Assembly (NCBI GenBank): GCA_025774615.1
Contig: JALGVQ010000110.1
Span: forward strand, 1 to 9,512
Direction of reading: 5' to 3'
From: a bacterium
GTDB lineage: Bacteria; Blakebacterota; Blakebacteria; Blakebacterales; Blakebacteraceae
DNA: 9,512 bases
In this document: one piece after another, positions 1 through 6,070 of the stretch
Layout of the letters: every line of letters starts with the position of its first letter
Numbering within the stretch: the first letter of the stretch is position 1
The notes under the pieces: generated by a model
The model's input: only the letters and a program-made list of their open reading frames with translations
Databases searched by the model: none
Told to the model about the DNA's origin: nothing
Program-made: the position numbers and the translations under genes

Positions 1-1399
1 CCGAGAGTTCGGTCAGGTCGGTCTCCACGCCGGTCTCCATATTCCGCACCCGCACCCTCTCATCCTTCAGATAGAGGTACCACTTCCCGTCGGGAGATGT
101 GCCCATGGCGCGTCCCAGGTTCTCGACCATTAGTGTCATCTCACCCGTGGACGTGTCGATGCGATAGTAGTCAGCCTTGCTCCCGCCCCAGGCAATCATA
201 CCCTCATACGGAGTCTGATCCCGGCCGATCCCCCACCGGCCGTCATCGGTGAAGGTGACCGAGCGTATATCCCCCCCCGCGAGTTGCAGGAACCGCGGGC
301 CGTCGAGATGGATAACCGAGGCCCAGGTAAAGTTGCGGTCACGACTCGCCTGCCTCATCTGCACCGACTGGACCCGGACATCAGCCCAGTGCCAGACATC
401 CACATCTGCCTGGGGATCATCACTCTCCGGCGGCACCTCCTGCTGTTCCTTGACTCCGGTGAAGAGCATCGTGCTCTCCTCGTTCCAGCCGAGTCCCGCC
501 AGTTCACTGAGGACCATCCCGTCAGGGAAAGACGCATCGGCTGACGGATCATAGATGACCGCCTTCTGGCGACGACCGCCGATATCGGTCCAGGCCAGAA
601 GTGTGTTCGCCATCTGTTCCAGACTGTCCGGCTTCGAACCCCGAAGGACCGCCAGAGCTGTTCCCTCTTCATTCCAGGTGAGCTGTGAATAGTGCTCACC
701 GCTCGTGTCGAGTGGTTTCAGGGTGCCCTGTTCGAGATCCATGAGATAGACACCGTTGCCGGTGCCGCCGGCGGCGTCCACGGTATAGACCAGCATCGAG
801 ACCTCGTCGTTGAAGGCGTAATCGGCCACATTCCCGATGTTCTGGACCACATCATTCGAGAGGTCGATCACGATCAGGTCGGCCCCGCTGTAGTCAGCGT
901 CGTTCGCGACCTGCCGTTTCCGCACCACGAAGTACTTCCCGTCATCGGAGAAGCTCGATCCGGCGATGTCTTCATATATCTGCTCACTACCGGTCGACAG
1001 TTCGAGGAGTTTGACCTTCCGGGTGGAACCACCTGAGGCTCCCGCGCCACCACCCTGGCCACGTCGCCCTCCGCCCCCAACTCCATTCCGCGGAGGAGAG
1101 ATGGTGACCGCCAACCAGTGGGAGTCACTTGAGAACGACGGTCCTGAACCGAGAGGGATCTTATACCGCGTACTCCCGTCAAGCAGTTCGACGTAAAGAG
1201 TGTCGTTCCCCTCGTTCGGACGGTAGCCATAGGTCATCCAGTTCCCGTCCGGTGAGATGGATGTCGAGGTGACCCGCCGCCACTGAGGGTAGTCGTCAAG
1301 GGTGAGGACCTTCCCTCCCTGGGCGGAGATGTTTGTTGCCTGAGCCAGGATGAGCAGTGTGAACAATGACAAGAAGAGGGAGGAGCGGTGCCTGTGCAT
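1..1399 (-). CDS. Exported S9-family (prolyl oligopeptidase-like) peptidase, N-terminal part; runs off left edge
   Basis: Reading the minus strand from ATG at 1399 gives 466 uninterrupted codons with no stop before the window edge, so the C-terminus is missing. GGAG at 1408-1411 lies 8 nt upstream of the ATG. The N-terminus is a Sec signal peptide: basic MHRHR, a Leu-rich core, and probable cleavage after NISA near residue 27. The start of the mature protein (LTLDDYPQWRRVTS) is typical of large secreted S9 peptidases. Beta-propeller blade motifs of the type S/T-x-D-G-x-W/Y recur near residues 49-54, 151-156, 384-389 and 435-440. A Gly-rich insertion occupies about 106-125. In this family the propeller gates a C-terminal alpha/beta-hydrolase with a Ser-Asp-His triad, which would lie left of position 1 and cannot be checked. 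It would act on peptides outside the cytoplasm. A TolB-like propeller without peptidase is the alternative. It is transcribed divergently from the aminotransferase gene. Confidence 0.85.
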   Translation of the reverse strand, partial: MHRHRSSLFLSLFTLLILAQATNISAQGGKVLTLDDYPQWRRVTSTSISPDGNWMTYGYRPNEGNDTLYVELLDGSTRYKIPLGSGPSFSSDSHWLAVTISPPRNGVGGGGRRGQGGGAGASGGSTRKVKLLELSTGSEQIYEDIAGSSFSDDGKYFVVRKRQVANDADYSGADLIVIDLSNDVVQNIGNVADYAFNDEVSMLVYTVDAAGGTGNGVYLMDLEQGTLKPLDTSGEHYSQLTWNEEGTALAVLRGSKPDSLEQMANTLLAWTDIGGRRQKAVIYDPSADASFPDGMVLSELAGLGWNEESTMLFTGVKEQQEVPPESDDPQADVDVWHWADVRVQSVQMRQASRDRNFTWASVIHLDGPRFLQLAGGDIRSVTFTDDGRWGIGRDQTPYEGMIAWGGSKADYYRIDTSTGEMTLMVENLGRAMGTSPDGKWYLYLKDERVRVRNMETGVETDLTELS

Positions 1400-1542
1400 G
1401 GGATCTTCTCCGGAAGAGGTTTCTTGAGTACCGGACCAACATTACACCAGGGAACGGAAGGTGACCAGTATCGACAGCGGTACTGGCAGACTGGACCGCT
1501 CTGCGCTACCCTGCTCACGGACACCAGGCAGGGAGTGAAAGG
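1400..1542. promoter_or_regulatory. Divergent intergenic region between peptidase and aminotransferase genes
   Basis: These 143 bp separate two genes transcribed away from each other, so they must hold the 5' signals of both unless either is read from further away. On the minus strand TGTAAT (plus-strand ATTACA, 1441-1446) matches a sigma-70 -10 box at 5 of 6 bases, with a weak TGGTCA 15 bp upstream at 1462-1467. I see no convincing -10/-35 pair for the plus-strand gene. GGGAG at 1531-1535 is its ribosome binding site. Promoter consensus may differ in this lineage, so the -10 call is weak. Confidence 0.4.
1465..1486. repeat. Inverted repeat in the divergent promoter region
   Basis: The arms CCAGTA (1465-1470) and TACTGG (1481-1486) are perfect inverted copies around a 10-base centre. 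As RNA the stem could extend by two pairs, one of them G-U. It overlaps the weak -35 candidate of the peptidase gene, a position suited to an operator for a dimeric regulator. A 6-bp arm can occur by chance, so the function is inferred. Confidence 0.35.
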
Positions 1543-2637
1543 ATGCGATTCGGGACCATCCGCTACATGGAGTGGCACAAGACACGCGAAGCAGCCGCGA
1601 TCGACCTCTGCCGAAGCGGGATCACTCCACGCCCCCTCATCGATCTCGAGCTCCGACTGGAGGAACTGGAGCTCTCCGGCAACGATGTCTACGGGTACCC
1701 ACCGCTCCTTGATCGGATCGCTGAGAGATTCGGAGTCGGGACAGAAAACGTCGTTTCCACCCTCGGCACCTCGAACGGGCTATTCGTGACCTGTTCCGCC
1801 CTGCTCTCTACCGGTGACTGTGTGGCGGTCGAGCAGCCAGCCTACGAACCGGTCCTGGCAGTACCTGAAGCCTTCGAGACCGATGTGGTGCGGTTCGAAC
1901 GGAAGTATGAGAACGGGTGGGCGGTCGATCCCGAGGAATTCGAAGCAGCCATTCCCGACAACACAGCGCTGGTCATGCTGACGAATCTCCACAATCCGAC
2001 CGGGATGTTCCTCTTTGACGATGAAGTGGTCCGGCTTGCAGAGATCGCCGCTTCGAAGGGCGCCTGGCTGTTCATAGATGAGGTCTATCGCGAATTCCTC
2101 GATGAGTACCGCAGGACGACCACGTTCGGGCTGGCCGACAACATCCTGACCTCGTCGAGTCTCGGGAAGGTCTACGGGCTGGGCGACCTTCGTTGCGGCT
2201 GGGTGATGGCGCCTCCGGAACTGAGCAAACGGATGCGACGGATCATCGACTATATCAACGTGGAGGGCGTCTTCATCGGCGAGCGGACCGCTACACTGGC
2301 ATTCGATCAGCTCGAGGCCCTCAGGGATCGCGACCGACTCCTCGTGGAACGGAACCGGCGCCTCGTCACCGGATTCATGCAGAGGGAATCAGAATCAGGC
2401 AGACTCTCATGGGTGGAGCCTTCCGGAGGTGTGGTCATCTTCCCGCGGATCGAGATCCCGGTGAGTGGTGATGAACTCTCCGATATCCTGATGAGGAATC
2501 ACGGCGTGGCCATTACACCTGGCAGTTTCTTCGAGGCCCCCGACCATTTCCGGCTCGGATTCTCCGGAGATACAGAGGAACTCTCGACCGGACTGGAGAT
2601 CATCAGCCGTGTGCTGAAGGAGAATAGTGCAGACTGA
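1543..2637 (+). CDS. PLP-dependent aminotransferase, class I/II (fold type I)
   Basis: This 364-residue protein has no signal peptide or membrane segment, so it is probably cytoplasmic. Fold-type-I landmarks appear in order: a phosphate-loop segment LGTSNG (74-79), Tyr101 in the cofactor-stacking position, HNPTG with Asn151, FIDEVY with Asp179 (pairs with the pyridine nitrogen) and Tyr182, SSLGKVYGL with Lys209 as the Schiff-base lysine, RCGW with Arg217, and FRLGF with Arg337 as the likely substrate-carboxylate binder. All key residues are intact and the length is near the lower end for the family. It should catalyse amino-group transfer between an amino acid and a 2-oxo acid, but the substrate cannot be read from sequence; a decarboxylase or lyase variant of the fold is possible. 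The start is supported by GGGAG at 1531-1535, 7 nt upstream. The gene leads a co-oriented set, 49 bp before the serine hydrolase gene. Confidence 0.92.
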   Translation: MRFGTIRYMEWHKTREAAAIDLCRSGITPRPLIDLELRLEELELSGNDVYGYPPLLDRIAERFGVGTENVVSTLGTSNGLFVTCSALLSTGDCVAVEQPAYEPVLAVPEAFETDVVRFERKYENGWAVDPEEFEAAIPDNTALVMLTNLHNPTGMFLFDDEVVRLAEIAASKGAWLFIDEVYREFLDEYRRTTTFGLADNILTSSSLGKVYGLGDLRCGWVMAPPELSKRMRRIIDYINVEGVFIGERTATLAFDQLEALRDRDRLLVERNRRLVTGFMQRESESGRLSWVEPSGGVVIFPRIEIPVSGDELSDILMRNHGVAITPGSFFEAPDHFRLGFSGDTEELSTGLEIISRVLKENSAD

Positions 2638-2646
2638 ACCTGCCGG

Positions 2647-2660
2647 GACCGATATCGGTC
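2647..2660. repeat. Perfect 14-bp palindrome forming a hairpin between two co-oriented genes
   Basis: GACCGATATCGGTC is its own reverse complement. CCGG at 2643-2646 and again at 2662-2665 extends the pairing, with one extra A (2661). As RNA this gives a 5-bp stem with an ATAT loop plus four further G-C pairs across a bulge. It lies 9 nt after the aminotransferase stop and 26 nt before the hydrolase start. No T-run follows, so it is not a classical intrinsic terminator. A regulator site or an mRNA-stabilising/attenuating hairpin are alternatives. Confidence 0.45.
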
Positions 2661-2686
2661 ACCGGCCGAACGACTGAGGACGATCC

Positions 2687-3808
2687 ATGCCATTCATCCT
2701 GACTCTGCTCCTCACCTGCCAGCTCTCGACCGGCGCTCTCCAGGTCGAGGACCTGAACGACCTGCTCGAGCCGATCCGTGTTGACTCGGGTGTACCGGCT
2801 CTGGCTGCCCTGGTCATGGAGGATGGCAAAGTGACAGCGATCGGCGCCACCGGCTTCAGGAAATACGGCGATGATACAAGGGTGACAGTGAACGACCAGT
2901 GGCACCTCGGCTCCGACACCAAGGCGATGACCGCCACCCTGGCGGCGATCCTGGTCGAGGAGGGTCTGATCGGCTGGGACTCCACCATCGACGCGGTCCT
3001 GCCCGACCTGGTCGGCACGATCGATGAGGCCTATCACGATGTCACCCTCCGGCAGCTCCTCATGCACCGGGGAGGATGCCCGAACGTGACTTTTCCACCC
3101 AACATGAACGTCTATCAGCTTCACGATCTGCCCGGGAACACCATGATCGGACAGCGGCTCAAGTACGTTGAGCTCTTCCTTGCCGGAGAACCGGAGGACA
3201 CACCGGGAAGGCGATATATCTACTCCAACGGCGGGTATGTAACGGCCGGAGCGATGCTGGAACGGGTGACCGGCAGACAGTGGGAGGAACTGATACAGGA
3301 GAGACTCTTCGTGCCCCTCGGCATCACCTCGGCCGGGTTCGGGGCGATGGGAACACCCGGGGTGATCGACCAGCCCCGCCAGCACGTGATGCGGGATGAA
3401 ACCCCCTACCCGATCGAGCCCGGTCCCTGGAGCGACAATCCGCTGGTGATCGGTCCCGCCGGTACGGTCCACATGACTCTGACCGACTGGTCCAGGTTCG
3501 TGGCAGCCCACCTGAGCGGACGCGCGGGAGAGAATGACCTGCTCTCACAGGAGACGTGGAAACTGCTGCATGAGCTCCCCGATGAAGGCGAATACGCCAT
3601 GGGGTGGGTGGTGGTGGAACGGCCGTGGGCTGAAGGGGAAACCCTGACCCACGCCGGCAGCAACACCATGAACTATTCCGTCGTCTGGGCCTCGGTGAAG
3701 CGGCGATTCGCTGTCTTCGCAGTCACCAATATCGGATACGACCAGATCGCCGGCATCTGCGACCAGGTCACCAGCGCGCTGGTCGTGAAGTACACGCCGG
3801 GAGGATGA
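2687..3808 (+). CDS. Serine hydrolase of the class-C beta-lactamase/penicillin-binding-protein-like family
   Basis: The 373-residue length matches family PF00144. All three active-site motifs are present: SDTK with nucleophile Ser76 and general-base Lys79, YSN with Tyr179 and Asn181, and HAG at 322-324 in place of the KTG box. GPAGTVHMTLTDWSRF (256-271) fits the conserved segment before the last motif. Members hydrolyse beta-lactams, D-amino-acid peptides or esters; the HxG variant is frequent in esterases and peptidases, so resistance should not be assumed. The N-terminus is short and hydrophobic but lacks a basic residue before the core, so export is likely but unproven; LLLTC is only a poor lipobox because Thr precedes Cys. 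An in-frame TGA lies 12 nt upstream of the ATG, and AGGA sits 6 nt before it, so the start is firm. It ends 101 bp before the propeller lipoprotein start. Confidence 0.9.
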   Translation: MPFILTLLLTCQLSTGALQVEDLNDLLEPIRVDSGVPALAALVMEDGKVTAIGATGFRKYGDDTRVTVNDQWHLGSDTKAMTATLAAILVEEGLIGWDSTIDAVLPDLVGTIDEAYHDVTLRQLLMHRGGCPNVTFPPNMNVYQLHDLPGNTMIGQRLKYVELFLAGEPEDTPGRRYIYSNGGYVTAGAMLERVTGRQWEELIQERLFVPLGITSAGFGAMGTPGVIDQPRQHVMRDETPYPIEPGPWSDNPLVIGPAGTVHMTLTDWSRFVAAHLSGRAGENDLLSQETWKLLHELPDEGEYAMGWVVVERPWAEGETLTHAGSNTMNYSVVWASVKRRFAVFAVTNIGYDQIAGICDQVTSALVVKYTPGG

Positions 3809-3897
3809 CTGAACCGCCAGTAAATTTCCCTTTGCCCGATAACCGCATGGTCGCAGATCCGAATCGTGCCCCACTACCGATCAGACATACGACGCTG

Positions 3898-3903
3898 AAG
3901 GAG
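3898..3903 (+). promoter_or_regulatory. Ribosome binding site supporting a TTG start at 3910
   Basis: AAGGAG stands exactly 6 nt before TTG at 3910-3912. Translation from this TTG begins with a compact lipoprotein signal, whereas the upstream in-frame ATG at 3805 would add 35 proline-rich residues in front of it. This site decides the start of the downstream gene. Confidence 0.75.
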
Positions 3904-3909
3904 CCTCCC

Positions 3910-5064
3910 TTGAACAGACCTCACCTGATCCGGATGGTGTTCGTGTTCAGTCTCTCTATTGCTTTGGCGGGTTGTTCCCGGTCGGGATCGGAAGGAGATC
4001 GGCCGGAGTTTCCCTGGCAGTTCGTCAGGATCGCGGAACTGGAGACCGACCATCCCGAAGCACTGGTGGGGAACCTGGAGTACGATTCGGCAGCGATCGG
4101 TCCCGACGGGACAGTGTTCGTCGCCACCGATGCATGGAAGGGCGTGCACGAGTTCGACCGGAACGGGAAATGGATCCGGAACCTGGGCGGCGAGGGGCAC
4201 GGGCCGGGCGAGTTCCAGCAGATCCGATACGTCTCGACGTCCCCGACCGGCCAGTTGGCATTGTACGACGATATCGGAAGGGTGAGCGTCTTCGGAGCTG
4301 ACAGAGTGCTCTCGCATACATTCAGATACATGGTGAACACCGCCTCCCTGACCCGCATCGCTTTCGCCGGTAAGGCCGGATTCTGGACCTTGAACATCGT
4401 GCCCGGACAGAATCCGACCATGACCAGCCTGCGCGAGGACCTCATCGTGCTCTCATCGGCTGGCGACACACTTCTGATCCATCCGGTCCCGGATTCACAG
4501 CCGGAGATGTCAACAGGGCGTGTCTCGAGCGCCAACCCGGCAGTGGGAGCACTGAAGTGGGCTGTTTCTCCTGACGGTACTGTCTGGCTCTACACACCGA
4601 ACGGTGAGCAACTGGTTCATCTTTCTCCTGCGGGAGGAGCGCCGGATAGTGTCGCTGTCCAAGCGTATCCGGCGATCTTCTCCGATGAGCAATGGACCCG
4701 GATCATCGAAGCACAGACTGCTGTCATGCGCGAGGTGAGCTTCCTGAATTCCTATGTCGAACCGACCATCGAGATTCTCGAGGAGATCCGCGATCGCTGG
4801 AGTCCTGTTCAGCGCATGTGGTGGGTCGATGAACATGGCCTGCTCGTCGATCGGATGTCTCCGAACTACCCGAGTATCCAGCGAGGTCCCTGGAGGTATA
4901 GTGCCCTCCGTCCGGATGGCGTCATGACGAATGAGATAGAAGGTCCGGCAGGTCTGCTCACGACCGCATACGGATATGCGCTGACAGTGACGTCGGAATG
5001 GCTGGAGCTTCCCCATCTCACCCTCTGGAGACTCGAACCTGTTCGTATCCTTGCCGAAAAATGA
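3910..5064 (+). CDS. Lipoprotein with NHL-like six-bladed beta-propeller
   Basis: From TTG at 3910 the product is 384 residues. It begins with a lipoprotein signal: Arg3 and Arg8, a hydrophobic core, and the lipobox LAGC with Cys22 as lipidation site. The mature part reads as propeller blades: AIGPDGTVFVAT (62-73), then VHEFDRNGKWIRNLGGEG (79-96) and HGPGEFQQI (97-105), a segment typical of NHL-like six-bladed propellers. Later blades include VSPDGTVWLY. No catalytic motif is recognisable. Such lipoproteins are usually held in the periplasm or outer membrane, and their ligands are mostly unknown. An ATG at 3805 overlaps the previous stop (ATGA) and is in frame, but it would bury the signal sequence behind 35 residues, so TTG is preferred. 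The next gene also encodes a lipoprotein and follows on the same strand. Confidence 0.8.
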   Translation: MNRPHLIRMVFVFSLSIALAGCSRSGSEGDRPEFPWQFVRIAELETDHPEALVGNLEYDSAAIGPDGTVFVATDAWKGVHEFDRNGKWIRNLGGEGHGPGEFQQIRYVSTSPTGQLALYDDIGRVSVFGADRVLSHTFRYMVNTASLTRIAFAGKAGFWTLNIVPGQNPTMTSLREDLIVLSSAGDTLLIHPVPDSQPEMSTGRVSSANPAVGALKWAVSPDGTVWLYTPNGEQLVHLSPAGGAPDSVAVQAYPAIFSDEQWTRIIEAQTAVMREVSFLNSYVEPTIEILEEIRDRWSPVQRMWWVDEHGLLVDRMSPNYPSIQRGPWRYSALRPDGVMTNEIEGPAGLLTTAYGYALTVTSEWLELPHLTLWRLEPVRILAEK

Positions 5065-5133
5065 TAGATGAGGTACTTTCTGCGGTGCCCGACCATTCGA
5101 CACAACTCTATTTCGCAAGGAGTCGAGAATACC

Positions 5134-5874
5134 ATGAGGCGAGTGCTCCCGTTCCATACCATTCCGTCGTTAGCCATTCTGCTTATACTGGCAGCCTGCG
5201 GGGACAGACCAGGATCATCCGCTGAGATCCCCGAGTCAGAGATCGAGGCATCGGTACCCGAATTGACAGAGATGCACGACCTGGTCTACCCCCTCTGGCA
5301 CACTGCCTTTCCAGAGAAGGATTATGAACTGATCCATGAACTGATTCACCAGTTCGATGAGGGGATGGCTGCACTCGAAACGATCGAGCTGCCGGGTATC
5401 CTGCGTGAGAAGCAGGCCGCATGGGACGAGGGCTGGGCTCTGATGAAGGAATCATTCACCGCCCTGGTGACCGCTGCTCATGATGGGGATGAAGCGGGGA
5501 TGCTCGAGCACACCGAAGCCTTCCATATGAACTACGAGAAGCTGGTCAGAGTCATCCGTCCCCTGGTCGCCGAGCTCGACGCATTCCACCAGGAGATGTA
5601 CAAGCTCTACCACTACTACATGCCCGCCTATGATGTTGAGAAGATCGGCGAGACCGTGACCGCCATGGAAGAGAAGCTGGTGGCGCTCGGAGAGGCGGAA
5701 CTCTCAAGTCGTCTCACCGACAAACAGGCTGACTTCGATGCGGCAGTCGTGGAACTGGCAGCGCAGGTGGCGGCCCTGGCCGAGCAGTTGAACGATCCCT
5801 CGAAAAGAGCAGTCACCGCGGCGATCGAAATGGTCCACACCGCATACGCGAATGTCGAGAAGATCTTCGATTAG
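5134..5874 (+). CDS. Lipoprotein with a tandem-duplicated helical unit bearing conserved histidines; unknown function
   Basis: The product from ATG at 5134 is 246 residues. MRR, a hydrophobic stretch and LAAC (Cys22) form a lipoprotein signal. AAGGAG at 5117-5122 sits 11 nt upstream, and the in-frame ATG at 5068 would put 22 residues ahead of the signal, so 5134 is preferred. Residues 45-141 and 149-245 align without gaps at an offset of 104, with about 25 identities by eye. Shared positions include H48/H152 and H56/H160 (H-x7-H), Y52/Y156, P60/P164, D63/D167, E65/E169, the KQA triplet 93-95/197-199, D98/D202, E128/E232, H131/H235 and Y134/Y238. Both halves look all-helical and rich in Ala, Glu and Leu, suggesting two helical bundles. 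I do not recognise a named family. The paired His and acidic residues could bind metal or haem, but no cysteine haem motif is present. It is the last gene before a terminator-like hairpin. Confidence 0.82.
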   Translation: MRRVLPFHTIPSLAILLILAACGDRPGSSAEIPESEIEASVPELTEMHDLVYPLWHTAFPEKDYELIHELIHQFDEGMAALETIELPGILREKQAAWDEGWALMKESFTALVTAAHDGDEAGMLEHTEAFHMNYEKLVRVIRPLVAELDAFHQEMYKLYHYYMPAYDVEKIGETVTAMEEKLVALGEAELSSRLTDKQADFDAAVVELAAQVAALAEQLNDPSKRAVTAAIEMVHTAYANVEKIFD

Positions 5875-5891
5875 CTGAGGAGTCACAGGTT

Positions 5892-5905
5892 CGGAGAGGT
5901 CTCCG
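5892..5905. repeat. Short inverted repeat after the duplicated lipoprotein gene
   Basis: CGGAGA (5892-5897) and TCTCCG (5900-5905) are perfect inverted copies separated by GG. It lies 18 nt past the stop codon. A 2-base loop is too tight for a full RNA hairpin, so at most four or five pairs would form. It may help protect the 3' end or be chance. Confidence 0.25.
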
Positions 5906-5920
5906 CTACCGACTAACCAT

Positions 5921-5960
5921 CGACGCCGGTCAGGTCCTTTCCCGGCCGGCGTTGCTGTTT
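5921..5960 (+). terminator. Probable terminator ending the 1543-5874 gene set
   Basis: CGACGCCGG (5921-5929) can pair with CCGGCGTTG (5946-5954) to give nine pairs, one of them G-U, around a 16-base loop. The downstream bases CTGTTT form only a short T-rich tail. Its position 46 nt past the last gene of the plus-strand set fits termination. The weak T-tract makes a Rho-assisted or partial terminator as likely as a classical intrinsic one. Confidence 0.5.
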
Positions 5961-5988
5961 GCATGAGCCGTATTTACCCTCTGCAAAC
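5957..5988. repeat. Inverted repeat upstream of the GH31 gene
   Basis: GTTTGCA (5957-5963) and TGCAAAC (5982-5988) are perfect 7-bp inverted copies with an 18-base spacer. It lies about 80 nt before the GH31 start, in the only gene-free stretch ahead of that gene, and could be an operator for its regulation. No convincing -35/-10 pair is visible beside it. The remainder of 5989-6070 holds nothing else I can name. Confidence 0.3.
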
Positions 5989-6070
5989 CTGCAGGAATCC
6001 CGCTACCATACATTCAGAAGTTCAGTTCCTGGCCTGATGGCGCTTCAATACTCTCCGTGAAGGCCGATGA

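Noticed and set aside
1234-1789. Open frames spanning the divergent intergenic region on both strands (1234-1578 minus, 1388-1789 plus)
   Set aside because: They overlap the peptidase signal peptide and the start of the aminotransferase in other frames and have no domain or export signal of their own.
2603-3511. 302-codon open frame on the minus strand
   Set aside because: It lies antisense to the serine hydrolase gene, which has intact catalytic motifs. The frame gives no recognisable domain and is a by-product of high G+C codon bias.
2687-3808. Antibiotic-resistance beta-lactamase
   Set aside because: The fold and motifs fit, but most chromosomal members of this broad family with an HxG box are esterases or peptidases, and nothing nearby (AmpR-type regulator, mobile element) supports resistance.
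3921-5157. Two overlapping minus-strand open frames of 204 and 215 codons
   Set aside because: Both are antisense to the propeller lipoprotein gene, overlap each other, and show Arg/Ser/Pro-rich shadow composition with no motifs.
5134-5874. c-type cytochrome
   Set aside because: No CxxCH motif exists in the protein; the only cysteine visible is the lipobox Cys22.
5988-5995. CCTGCAGG palindrome
   Set aside because: It is an isolated 8-bp palindrome with no partner or extension, and chance is sufficient.
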